From contig NZ_BMTR01000007.1 in the NCBI RefSeq assembly GCF_014649775.1, forward strand, positions 1 through 64,000: DNA of 64,000 bases. The letters run 5' to 3'. Positions 51,112 through 59,042 of the stretch are shown here, one piece after another. The stretch comes from Streptomyces longisporoflavus. GTDB lineage: Bacteria > Actinomycetota > Actinomycetes > Streptomycetales > Streptomycetaceae. The position numbers and the translations under genes were made by a program. The stretch's first letter is position 1, and each line of letters opens with the position of its first letter. The notes under the pieces were generated by a model that saw nothing but the letters and a program-made list of their open reading frames with translations, did no database searches and was not told the origin of the DNA.

Positions 51112-52929
51112 TCAGTTACCTCCAGTCGTCGTACCGGTGGCGAACGCCGGCTCCGGCTCGCCCTCCGCCGTGCCCGGGGCTGCCGGGCGTTCCGCGTCCT
51201 GCCTGCCGCGCTGCCGCGCCCGGCTGCGGACCTCGCCGCGCGCCTTGCGTGCCCGGTCCTCCCGGAGCAGCGAGAAGCTCCAGATGGCTATCGGTGCGAG
51301 CGAGATGGCCAGGGCGAGGAAGGCCCAGGTGCGCATCGCCACGTGGGTGTGGCCGAGCACGAAGGAGGCGACCAGCGAACTGGAGAGGACGGCCGCCCAG
51401 AAGAGGTGGATCCGGAAGGTGAGCACCCGGTCGGGGCTGGCGTCGCCGCCCTTGGGCGTGACCACGAAGCGGCTCGGGCGGCGCACCAGGGCGGCGCCGA
51501 GCGATTTGGCGTAGATGGGCGCGGAGAGCGCGGACATCGCCATGCCCGCCAGGCCTCCGGAGCCCTCCGGTTCGTGCGGGGAGACGTTGTGACGGCGGTT
51601 CCAGAGGTAGAGGCCGATCTGGAGCGCCGCCGCATCGCTGTAGAGCATCAGCCAGACGGATGCGGCGACCTGGGTGCCGGACGCGCCGAACCAGAGGAAG
51701 AGGACGCAGCTCAGCACGCCGAGCAGCCAGTTGACGGCCGTCATCGGGTAGTAGACGAGCATCATCGTGTACGAGAAGAGACGGCCGGGCGGCATCGTGA
51801 ACGGTGCCTTCCAGAACTGCTTGAACAGCGTCTCGTACGTCCCGCGCGACCAGCGCAGTTGCTGGGTGAAGAAGTCCGTCCAGGAAGCGGGGCCCTCGCC
51901 GACGGCGAGCACGTCCGGGGTGTAGACCGACCTCCAGTGGCGTTTGGTGGCGGGGTTCTTGTGGCGGTGCAGCTCGAAGCCGGTCGCCATGTCCTCGGTG
52001 ATGGAGTCGTACAGGCCCCCGACCTGGCGGAGCGCCTTGATGCGTACGACGTTGTTGGTGCCGACGAACATGGGAGCGCGGTAGCAGTTGCCCGCGCGCT
52101 GGATCAGGGCGTGGAAGAGGAACTGCTGGGACTCGGCGGCCTTGGTGACGGGGCTGTCGTAGTTCCCGTACACCTGGGGTCCGACGACGAACGCCACGTC
52201 CTCGTCCCGGAAGTAGCCCATCATCCGCTCCAGGAAGTTGGGCAGCGGCACGTGATCGGTGTCCACGGAGGCGAAGAAGTCGTAGTCGCCGCCGTGCATC
52301 GCGAGCCAGGCGTTGTAGTTGCCGTGCTTGGTGCGGGCCTTGTGGACACCCTTCTCGCGGTTCCACTCGGGGACGCCCTTGCGGGTGAAGTGGCGTACGC
52401 CGAGTTCTGCGCAGAGCGCCTTCGCCTCGTCGTTGTCGCCCTCGTCCAGGAGCCAGACGTCCAGGGGGCCGGTGTGCTGTATCCGCGTTGCCCCTTCGAG
52501 GGTGGCGCGGACCATGCCGAGGGGTTCCTTGCCCGGTACGTACGTCGTGAGGAAGGCGACGCGGGTGCCGGGTTCTGGGGTGACCGGTACCGGGTCCCTC
52601 GCCACCATCGTCGCGTGGGCGATCGAGATGACGTTGACGAGCATGAAGAGCTCGATCAGGCCGATCGCCACCAGCATCGTGATGTCGAGACCGACGAGCC
52701 AGCGGTCGGCGCCCTCGCGCCTGGTCCAGTGGGTCGGCCACACGAGGTACACGAGCAGGAGGCCGGTGAGGACGGGCGCGAGCGTCATCAGGAAGACGGC
52801 CCGTATTCGGTGCGGCTCGCCGGAGAGAAGCTTGGTGTACCGCACCCGATAGCGGTCGCCGTCGGCCGGCTCGGTGAGCGGACCGGCGAGTGTGCTGTGG
52901 GTGTCGTAGTCGTAGCCCTCCGGCCGCAC
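51112..52929 (-). CDS. cslA: Cellulose synthase-like glycosyltransferase CslA
   Basis: 605 aa family 2 processive transferase. Two N-terminal membrane helices, a catalytic domain with VAFLTTYVPGKEP, DVWLLDEGDND, VDTDHVPLPNF (DxD), TEDMATGFEL and the processivity motif QQLRW near residue 356, then four or more membrane helices and an Arg-rich tail. Makes a beta-glucan at hyphal tips. GTG start with GGAGG four bases upstream. Confidence 0.94.
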   Translation of the reverse strand: MRPEGYDYDTHSTLAGPLTEPADGDRYRVRYTKLLSGEPHRIRAVFLMTLAPVLTGLLLVYLVWPTHWTRREGADRWLVGLDITMLVAIGLIELFMLVNVISIAHATMVARDPVPVTPEPGTRVAFLTTYVPGKEPLGMVRATLEGATRIQHTGPLDVWLLDEGDNDEAKALCAELGVRHFTRKGVPEWNREKGVHKARTKHGNYNAWLAMHGGDYDFFASVDTDHVPLPNFLERMMGYFRDEDVAFVVGPQVYGNYDSPVTKAAESQQFLFHALIQRAGNCYRAPMFVGTNNVVRIKALRQVGGLYDSITEDMATGFELHRHKNPATKRHWRSVYTPDVLAVGEGPASWTDFFTQQLRWSRGTYETLFKQFWKAPFTMPPGRLFSYTMMLVYYPMTAVNWLLGVLSCVLFLWFGASGTQVAASVWLMLYSDAAALQIGLYLWNRRHNVSPHEPEGSGGLAGMAMSALSAPIYAKSLGAALVRRPSRFVVTPKGGDASPDRVLTFRIHLFWAAVLSSSLVASFVLGHTHVAMRTWAFLALAISLAPIAIWSFSLLREDRARKARGEVRSRARQRGRQDAERPAAPGTAEGEPEPAFATGTTTGGN

Positions 52930-53104
52930 AGCGCCTCCAGGTCGTGGGTGATCTGGCTCCGGCAGGTTCAGATACGAATCGGCCGATACCCATACAGAAG
53001 TGGAGTTTTCGCGGCGTGTCGAACCAGACGCGTCCGTGCGAGCGGTTTTACCCTGAGCGATTTGGCTGGAGTTGCGGGGCCGCCGGGTCGCAGGGCAGGA
53101 AAAA

Positions 53105-53135
53105 GCCCCCGCCGGTCGGTGACCGGCGGGGGCTC
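53105..53135 (-). terminator. Rho-independent terminator
   Basis: Perfect 14-bp GC-rich stem (AGCCCCCGCCGGTC) with a 3-base loop and, on the minus strand, a TTTTT run directly after it. Ends the DUF3817/thiamine-binding operon upstream of cslA. The 307-base gap 52930-53236 also holds the repeats at 53153. Confidence 0.88.
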
Positions 53136-53152
53136 TCGGCCGTACGGAAGCG

Positions 53153-53225
53153 CGGTACGGGGATCGCGGTACGGGGGCTCGCGGTACGGGGCTCGCGACG
53201 TGTGGATCGCGACACGGGGCCGTCG
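53153..53225. repeat. Five 14-16 bp tandem repeats downstream of a gene 3' end
   Basis: GCGGTACGGGGATC, GCGGTACGGGGGCTC, GCGGTACGGGGCTC, GCGACGTGTGGATC, GCGACACGGGGCCGTC at 53153, 53167, 53182, 53196 and 53210, between a stop codon (53237) and its terminator. Confidence 0.85.
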
Positions 53226-53236
53226 TACGGGGGCCG

Positions 53237-53530
53237 CTACTCGGCGAGGTGGCGTTCCACCGTCTCGACCTTCGACGTCATCCCGTCCGTCACTCCGGGG
53301 CGGATGTCCGCCTTCATGACGACGGAGACCCGCGGCGCCCGCGCCTCGACCGCGGCGACGGCGCGCTTGACGACGTCCATCACCTCGTCCCACTCGCCCT
53401 CGACGGAGGTGAACATCGCGTCGGTCCGGTTGGGCAGGCCCGACTCTCGGACGACACGGACCGCGTCGGCGACGTACTCGCCCACGTCCTCGCCGACGCC
53501 CAGCGGGGTCACGGAGAAGGCGACGATCAT
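53237..53530 (-). CDS. MTH1187-family thiamine-binding protein
   Basis: 97 aa ferredoxin-like fold: MIVAFSVTPLGVGEDVGEYV, ESGLPNRTDAMFTSVEGEWDEVM and VSVVMKADIRPG. Cytoplasmic, small, often tetrameric; binds thiamine in characterised relatives. ATG overlaps the stop of the upstream DUF3817 gene (ATGA). Confidence 0.88.
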   Translation of the reverse strand: MIVAFSVTPLGVGEDVGEYVADAVRVVRESGLPNRTDAMFTSVEGEWDEVMDVVKRAVAAVEARAPRVSVVMKADIRPGVTDGMTSKVETVERHLAE

Positions 53531-53871
53531 GCGCTGACGACCCCTTCGCGGCGGGCGCGCGAGGCGATCACGGCGGCCTCGGCCTCACGCTTCAGCTTCC
53601 GGTCGGCGAAGAAACCGCCGGTCGGCAGGACGGAGAGGATGAAGTAGAGGGCGGCCGTCTTCACGTCCCACTTCGTGCGGTTCCAGGCGTCGAGCCAGAA
53701 GAGCACGTACAGGACGAAGAGCACGCCGTGGACCATGCCCATCACCGGCACGGCGTTGAACTCCGTGGTCCGCTTGAGCACCGAGCAGATGATCAGGAGC
53801 AGGAAGGAGACGGCCTCGGGGGCCGAGACCAGACGGAGGCGGCGGAGTGCGGAAGCGGTCTTGATGTCCAC
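53527..53871 (-). CDS. DUF3817 membrane protein (paralogue 2)
   Basis: 114 aa, three predicted helices (AVSFLLLIICSVLKRT, MGMVHGVLFVLYVLFWLDAW, ALYFILSVLPTGGFFADRKL). Same pattern as the gene at 44612-44944. ATG start. Translationally coupled to the thiamine-binding protein gene, suggesting a membrane-linked role with it. Confidence 0.88.
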   Translation of the reverse strand: MDIKTASALRRLRLVSAPEAVSFLLLIICSVLKRTTEFNAVPVMGMVHGVLFVLYVLFWLDAWNRTKWDVKTAALYFILSVLPTGGFFADRKLKREAEAAVIASRARREGVVSA

Positions 53872-54038
53872 GGATCACCTTCGGTGTGAGGCGGGAGCGA
53901 GGGGGCGGGCCGCTCGGCGGCATGGATCTTGTGAATGCGCGCACAAGCGACCCCCATTGTGACATCGGGGTGTTCTCGGGGTTCGCTCAGGGGCCGATGC
54001 CCTGTTCCGACCCCATATCCGACGGCTACCGTCGATGC

Positions 54039-54677
54039 GTGGCAACGTTCCGACTGCAAGGCAGCAGGGTGCTCGCCGTGGACATGTCCGGCGACGCCGT
54101 CAAGGCGAAGAACGGCTCGATGGTCGCGTACGACGGCCAGATGGCCTTCAAGAAGATGACCGGCGGCGGCGAGGGCGTCCGGGGCATGGTGACCCGCCGC
54201 CTCACCGGCGAGCAGATGACGGTGATGGAGGTGAAGGGGCATGGCACCTGCTGGTTCGCGGACCGGGCCACCGAGATCAATCTCGTGTCGCTGCACGGCG
54301 AGAAGCTCTTCGTCGAGGCCGGCAATCTGCTGTGCACGGACGCGGGCCTGCGCACCGGCACCCACTTCACCGGCGTCCGCGGCGCCTCGCAGGGCAACGG
54401 CCTGTTCACCACGACCGTGGAGGGCTCGGGCCAAGCGGCGATCATGTCCGAAGGGCCGGCGGTGGTGCTGCGCGTGAGCAGGCAGTATCCGCTGACGGTG
54501 GACCCGGGGGCGTATGTCGCGCATCAGGGGGACCTCCGCCAGAACCTCCAGTCGGGCGTCACTTTCCGTACGCTGCTCGGCGAGGGCGGCGGCGAGGCCT
54601 TCCAGATCCGCTTCGAGGGCGAGGGCCTTGTCTACGTCCAGCCGAGCGAGCGGACGACGATCGCGGGGGACGTCTGA
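54039..54677 (+). CDS. AIM24-family protein 1
   Basis: 212 aa double-stranded beta-helix protein of the AIM24 family: VLAVDMSGDAVKAKNGSMVAYDGQMAFKK, GEKLFVEAGNLLCTDAGL, NGLFTTTVEGSGQAAIMSEG, VDPGAYVAHQGDL, GEAFQIRFEGEGLVYVQPSE. GTG at 54039, with a TACCGT box 6 bases before it and no Shine-Dalgarno, so possibly leaderless. First of three consecutive paralogues. Biochemical role unknown in bacteria. Confidence 0.85.
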   Translation: MATFRLQGSRVLAVDMSGDAVKAKNGSMVAYDGQMAFKKMTGGGEGVRGMVTRRLTGEQMTVMEVKGHGTCWFADRATEINLVSLHGEKLFVEAGNLLCTDAGLRTGTHFTGVRGASQGNGLFTTTVEGSGQAAIMSEGPAVVLRVSRQYPLTVDPGAYVAHQGDLRQNLQSGVTFRTLLGEGGGEAFQIRFEGEGLVYVQPSERTTIAGDV

Positions 54678-54678
54678 C

Positions 54679-55362
54679 ATGCCCTTCCGGGAGATCAACT
54701 CGAAGATGGTCGAAGCGACGATCCTGCCGGGCCAGCGCCTGTTCAGCCAGCGCGGCGCCATGCTCGCCTACAAGGGAGATGTCACCTTCACGCCCAACAT
54801 CCAGGGCGGTCAGGGCGGCCTGGCCTCCATGATCGGGCGCCGCGTGGCCAACGAGGCGACGCCCCTGATGACGGTGGAGGTCCCCCAAGGTCTTGATGAC
54901 CAGGGAGGTACCCCCACCGGCACCGTCCTCTTCGGGCACGGCGGCCACCACATCCAGGTGATCACCCTCTCCGGGGACACCCTCTACGTGGAGGCGGACC
55001 GGCTGCTCGCCTTCGACGGGACGCTCCAGCAGGGCACGATGTTCATGGGCTCGCAGGGCGGCGTCATGGGCATGGTGCGCGGCCAGGTCACGGGGCAGGG
55101 CCTCTTCACCACCACGCTCAAGGGCCAGGGCTCGGTCGCCGTCATGGCGCACGGCGGCGTCATCGAGGTGCCGATCACCCCGCAGCGCCCGGTGCACGTC
55201 GACCCGCAGGCGTATGTGGCGCACCACGGCGACGTGCGCAACAAACTCTCCACGGCGCTCGGCTGGCGCGACATGGTGGGGCGGGGCTCGGGCGAGGCCT
55301 TCCAGCTCGAACTGTCCGGCAGCGGTGCGGTGTACGTCCAGGCGTCGGAGGAGAAGCTGTGA
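54679..55362 (+). CDS. AIM24-family protein 2 (with repeat-derived insert)
   Basis: 227 aa, same fold: LFSQRGAMLAYKGDVTFTPN, GDTLYVEADRLLAFDGTLQQG, GLFTTTLKGQGSVAVMAHG, VDPQAYVAHHGDV, GEAFQLELSGSGAVYVQASE. After LMTVEV it has about 12 extra residues (PQGLDDQGGTPT) not present at the same place in paralogues 1 and 3, coded by a segment resembling the 38-39 bp repeat before scy. ATG one base after the previous stop. Confidence 0.87.
   Translation: MPFREINSKMVEATILPGQRLFSQRGAMLAYKGDVTFTPNIQGGQGGLASMIGRRVANEATPLMTVEVPQGLDDQGGTPTGTVLFGHGGHHIQVITLSGDTLYVEADRLLAFDGTLQQGTMFMGSQGGVMGMVRGQVTGQGLFTTTLKGQGSVAVMAHGGVIEVPITPQRPVHVDPQAYVAHHGDVRNKLSTALGWRDMVGRGSGEAFQLELSGSGAVYVQASEEKL
54880..54918 (+). repeat. 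Intragenic copy of the 38-39 bp palindromic repeat
   Basis: Starts GTCCCCCAAGGTCTTGATGA and ends CAGGGAGGTACCCCCACC. The layout (CCCCCAAG..TCT ... CAGGG.G...CCCC.AC) matches the reverse complement of the units at 63071-63186. Translated in frame inside AIM24 protein 2. Confidence 0.55.
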
Positions 55363-56180
55363 ACCCCGCTGGGAACCCCTCGATGCCCGCGGGAGCGCCC
55401 GCGCCCCTCGACCCGATGTCGCTGCCGAGCGACGACAGCGTGAACGCGTACACCTTCTGCGTGGAGCTCAGGGGCAGCCAGTGGTTCCTGCAGAAGGGGA
55501 AGATGATCGCCTATTACGGGTCGATCGAGTTCAACGGCATCGGCCACGGCCGCCTGGACCGCCTGGTGCGCACGAGTTTCCATTCGCCCCTGCACGCGAG
55601 CGACTGGGTGGTGGCCGAGGGCCAGGGCAAGATGCTCCTCGCCGACCGGGCCTTCGACGTGAATTCGTACGACCTCGAAGACGGCAACCTGACCATTCGC
55701 TCGGGCAACCTCCTCGCTTTTCAGCCAACTCTCGCGCTGAAGCAGTCCATCGTGCCGGGCTTCCTGACCCTGATCGGGACCGGAAAGTTCGTGGCCGCGT
55801 CGAACGGCCCGGTGGTCTTCATGGAACCGCCGATCCGGGTGGACCCGCAGGCCCTGGTGGGCTGGGCGGACTGCCCTTCGCCCTGCCATCACTACGACCA
55901 CGGATATCTGACCGGAGTCATCGGAGGCGTGCGGGCGCTGACCGGGATCGGCGGAACCTCAGGTGAGGAGCATCAGTTCGAGTTCGTGGGGGCGGGCACG
56001 GTGCTCCTGCAGTCCTCGGAGGCGCTCATGGCCGAGCAGGCGACGGGCGCGCTGCCGCAGCAGGCGGGAGTGCCGGGCGGTCAGGGCGCACCGGGTCAGC
56101 ACGGACAACGCGGGCAGCAGCCGGGGCAACCGCGCCTTCCCGGACAACTGGGGGACCTCCAGCGTCGCTTCGGCCTGTGA
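55359..56180 (+). CDS. AIM24-family protein 3
   Basis: 273 aa. Pro/Asn-rich lead, then the AIM24 fold (FLQKGKMIAYYGSIEFNG, VVAEGQGKMLLADRAFDV, LTIRSGNLLAFQPTLALKQS, VDPQALVGWADCPSP, EEHQFEFVGAGTVLLQSSE), ending with a 45-residue Gln/Gly/Pro tail (GQHGQRGQQPGQPRLPGQLG). GTG overlaps the stop of paralogue 2 (GTGA). Last of the three-gene operon. Confidence 0.87.
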   Translation: MNPAGNPSMPAGAPAPLDPMSLPSDDSVNAYTFCVELRGSQWFLQKGKMIAYYGSIEFNGIGHGRLDRLVRTSFHSPLHASDWVVAEGQGKMLLADRAFDVNSYDLEDGNLTIRSGNLLAFQPTLALKQSIVPGFLTLIGTGKFVAASNGPVVFMEPPIRVDPQALVGWADCPSPCHHYDHGYLTGVIGGVRALTGIGGTSGEEHQFEFVGAGTVLLQSSEALMAEQATGALPQQAGVPGGQGAPGQHGQRGQQPGQPRLPGQLGDLQRRFGL

Positions 56181-56195
56181 GCGGTAGTCTGCGGA

Positions 56196-56253
56196 GTGTG
56201 ACGGCGAACGTCTGTGCCCCTCTCCACCTGAGGGTAAGAGGCGCGCGTCACAC
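56196..56253. terminator. Possible terminator after the AIM24 operon
   Basis: Outer arms GTGTGACG (56196-56203) and CGTCACAC (56246-56253) enclose a weaker inner CCTCT/AGAGG stem. The long loop makes this a tentative call; it could also be an operator of the following MarR gene. Confidence 0.4.
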
Positions 56254-56298
56254 ACCGACATTCGTTCACCTTTCAACTTCTTAGGTAGAATCGATTCC

Positions 56299-56775
56299 AT
56301 GGAGACCGATACGGCCCCGCAGTGGCTGACCAACGAGGAACAGTGCGCCTGGCGCACCCACGTGGAGGTCAACAGGATGCTGACCTATCAGCTCGAGAAA
56401 GACCTCCAGCCGTTCAACCTGACCATGAACGACTACGACATCCTCGTGCATCTCTCCGAATCGGAAGAGAAGCGGATGCGTATGAGCGACCTCGCGGCCG
56501 CCACACTGCAGTCGAAGAGCCGCCTGTCCCATCAGATCACCCGCATGGAGAACGCGGGCCTGGTGCGCAGGGAGAACTGCGAGTCCGACCGGCGGGGGCT
56601 CTACACCGTCCTCACGGACGAGGGCATGGAGACCATGCAGCGGGTCGCCCCGCACCACGTGGACTCCGTCCGGCGGCACTTCGTCGACCTCATCTCGCCC
56701 GAGGCGCTCGGCGAGCTCCACAAGGCCCTGACCCCGATCGCGGAACACCTCCGCGCCCAGCGGGGCAAGCCCTGA
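56299..56775 (+). CDS. MarR-family transcriptional regulator
   Basis: 158 aa. NDYDILVHLSESEEKRMRMSDLA, ATLQSKSRLSHQITRMENAGLV as recognition region and the SDRRGLYTVLTDEGMETM wing. ATG start. Convergent with the kinase gene and only 3 bases from it. Preceded by an AT-rich promoter region; target unknown. Confidence 0.9.
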   Translation: METDTAPQWLTNEEQCAWRTHVEVNRMLTYQLEKDLQPFNLTMNDYDILVHLSESEEKRMRMSDLAAATLQSKSRLSHQITRMENAGLVRRENCESDRRGLYTVLTDEGMETMQRVAPHHVDSVRRHFVDLISPEALGELHKALTPIAEHLRAQRGKP

Positions 56776-56778
56776 CCC

Positions 56779-58215
56779 TCACCGGGAAGAAGCGGCCGGC
56801 ACCCTGAGTTCGAAGAGCGCTCCCCCGCCGGGGGCCTCCCGGACCGTCAGGGTCCCGCCGTGCCGCGCGGCGACGTCGCGCGCGATGGCGAGGCCCAGGC
56901 CCGCCCCGCCGTCATCCCTGGTGCGGGCGTCGTCGAGGCGGACGAAGCGCTCGAAGATCCGGTCGCGTTCGTCCTGCGGCACACCGTCTCCGTCGTCGGC
57001 GACCTCCAGGACCGCCCAACCGCCGTCGGCGCGGGTGGAGACCGTGACGTGCGAGCTCGCGTGGCGCTGCGCGTTGTTCACCAGATTGCCGAGCACGCGC
57101 GCCAGCTGGCTCCGCGATCCGGCGACCTCGGCGTTCTTCAGGTCCATACGGACGTCGGCGCGGTCCCTGGTGCGCTGCGAGAGCTCCTCGCGGGCCAGGG
57201 CCGCCAGGTCCACACGTCCTTCGCCCGGCCTCTCGCCCGCGTCCAGACGGGCGAGGAGCAGCAGGTCGGCGGCCAGCTCCTGCAGCCGAACGGTGTCCTC
57301 GACCGCGCCCTCCACGTCCAGCAACTCCGGGTGCGCCGCGCCCACTTCGAGCTGCGTGCGCAGGGAGGCGATGGGGCTGCGCAGTTCGTGCGAGGCGTCG
57401 GCCACGAAGCGGCGCTGGCGCTCGACCGACGTCTGCAGCGCGGCGAGGGTCTCGTTCGTGGTCGTGGCGAGGCGGGCGATCTCGTCGTGCGTGTCCGGTT
57501 CGGGCACGCGGCGCGCGAGGTCCTCGGACGCGGTGATCGCCGCCATCTCGGAGCGGATCGCGTCCACCGGGCGCAGGGCGCGGCGCGTCACCAGCCAGGT
57601 CACGCCGGCGATCACCGCCAGGAGCAGGGGGAAGCCGATGAGCATGGACGTCAGCGCCGTGGACACCGCGCTCTGCTGCGCGGCGAGCGACGCGCCCGCG
57701 TAGACGGTGAGGTCGCCCTTCTTGTCGGTGGACACCTCCACCTCGGCGAAGCGGTAGTCCGCCGTCTCGCCGTCGACGGTGGCGGAGCCGGTGGTGACAC
57801 GCGGGTCGTCGTCGGAGACCTCCCCGAACTCGGGCGCCTCGCTCTCGCTGTCGGCGTCGTCATCGCCGTCGCTCTTCGGGGGCGCGGACGACGCGGGGCC
57901 GGGCTTCACGGCGCCGACGCCCGTACCGCTGATGCGCTGAAGATCCTCGGTGGCGGCGACGAGCCGTCCGTCGCCGTCGACGATCTGGACCGGGTGGTCC
58001 TCGTCGTCCAGGTCCAGATCGCCGTACGCCGTGTTCCCCGCGAGCTGCGAGGCCACCCCGCGGGCGGCCGACTCGGCCTGGCCGCTCGCCTGGTCGGTCA
58101 GGCTGTCGCGCAGCGAGAGCAGCACGGCGGCCCCCGCGACGACGAGCGCGACGGCTACGACGAGACTGGCGCCGAGCGTGGCGCGGGCCCGTACGGAACT
58201 GAAGAAGCGCTTCAT
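56779..58215 (-). CDS. Sensor histidine kinase
   Basis: 478 aa. TM1 at 15-34, an outer domain (35-185) with an acidic Pro/Asp/Ser segment near 105-140, TM2 at 190-210, HAMP, His276 in ADASHELRSPIASLRTQLEVG, N box VLGNLVNNAQRH and G boxes DDGDGVP and GAGLGLAIARD. Start overlaps the regulator stop (ATGA). The divergent PepSY protein gene is its likely output or partner. From memory it corresponds to the pair around SCO5403/SCO5404. Confidence 0.92.
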   Translation of the reverse strand: MKRFFSSVRARATLGASLVVAVALVVAGAAVLLSLRDSLTDQASGQAESAARGVASQLAGNTAYGDLDLDDEDHPVQIVDGDGRLVAATEDLQRISGTGVGAVKPGPASSAPPKSDGDDDADSESEAPEFGEVSDDDPRVTTGSATVDGETADYRFAEVEVSTDKKGDLTVYAGASLAAQQSAVSTALTSMLIGFPLLLAVIAGVTWLVTRRALRPVDAIRSEMAAITASEDLARRVPEPDTHDEIARLATTTNETLAALQTSVERQRRFVADASHELRSPIASLRTQLEVGAAHPELLDVEGAVEDTVRLQELAADLLLLARLDAGERPGEGRVDLAALAREELSQRTRDRADVRMDLKNAEVAGSRSQLARVLGNLVNNAQRHASSHVTVSTRADGGWAVLEVADDGDGVPQDERDRIFERFVRLDDARTRDDGGAGLGLAIARDVAARHGGTLTVREAPGGGALFELRVPAASSR

Positions 58216-58898
58216 CGGGGGGTCTCCAGGCGGTATCCGGCGCCGCGCACCGTCTTGATCAGCGGCGCCCCGAGCTTGCGCCGCAGGGCGCTGATGTACA
58301 CCTCGACGATGTTGGGGTCGCCCTCGTAGGCGAAGTCCCAGACGTGTTCGAGGATGTCGCCCTTGGAGACCACCTCGCCGGCCCGCAGCAGCAGCTGTTC
58401 GAGCACGGCGAACTCTTTGGCGGTGAGCGCCACTTCGGTGTCTTCTGTGTCTGCTGTGTCCTGGGTGCGGAAGACACGGCGCGCCGCGGTGTCCACTTTC
58501 AGTTCACCGAGGACGTGAACGGGAGAAGGCCCCCCGTTGCCGCGCCGGCGCAGGATCGCCTTCACGCGGGCCACGAGCACGACGTACGAGAAGGGCTTGG
58601 TGAGGTAGTCGTCGGCGCCCGTATCGAGCCCCTCGGCCTCGTCGTACTCCCCGTCCTTTGCCGTGAGCATCAGGATCGGTACGTCGTGTCCCGCGGCGCG
58701 GAGGGTGGAGCAGACCCGGTAGCCGTTCATGCCGGGCAGCATGATGTCGAGGATGACCAAGTCGTACGTACCCTCGCTCGCCCGGTGTAGTCCGTCGACG
58801 CCGTCGTGCACGACGTCCACGGCGTAGCCCTCGGCCGTAAGTCCCTTGGCGAGCGACAGGGCGAGCCGCTTTTCGTCCTCCACGATCAACAGGCGCAT
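58212..58898 (-). CDS. OmpR-family response regulator
   Basis: 228 aa. MRLLIVEDEKRLALSLAKGL, Asp51 in LVILDIMLPG, DDYLTKPFSYVVLVAR, then a winged-helix domain (EFAVLEQLLLRAGEVVSKGDILEHVW, VEVYISALRRKLG, GAGYRLE). ATG start. Its promoter region holds repeated TTCAGG sites, suggesting autoregulation. Confidence 0.94.
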   Translation of the reverse strand: MRLLIVEDEKRLALSLAKGLTAEGYAVDVVHDGVDGLHRASEGTYDLVILDIMLPGMNGYRVCSTLRAAGHDVPILMLTAKDGEYDEAEGLDTGADDYLTKPFSYVVLVARVKAILRRRGNGGPSPVHVLGELKVDTAARRVFRTQDTADTEDTEVALTAKEFAVLEQLLLRAGEVVSKGDILEHVWDFAYEGDPNIVEVYISALRRKLGAPLIKTVRGAGYRLETPR

Positions 58899-58901
58899 GC
58901 G

Positions 58902-58959
58902 TTCAGGGTCCCAGAGCGAACCTGAAGAGTTCTTCAGGTGGCTTCAGGCTGGCTTCAGG
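58902..58959. promoter_or_regulatory. Response-regulator binding region (TTCAGG repeats)
   Basis: CTTCAGG at 58932, 58942 and 58953 (10-11 base spacing, one helical turn), TTCAGG also at 58902 and an inverted CCTGAAG at 58921. Phased direct repeats are the usual binding pattern of OmpR-type regulators. Located between the regulator gene and the divergent PepSY gene. Confidence 0.7.
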
Positions 58960-59042
58960 GTCACTCAGCCAGATTGGTTCTTGTCGAAAGCGAACGGCAG
59001 CGGCCCACCGGCCGCAGGCCACCGACTCGGGAGGACCCCCTC

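Noticed and set aside
49159..53319. 1386-codon plus-strand open frame opposite glxA and cslA
   Set aside because: Extremely long, but a third-position GC artefact; it crosses two genuine minus-strand genes and the terminator at 53105.
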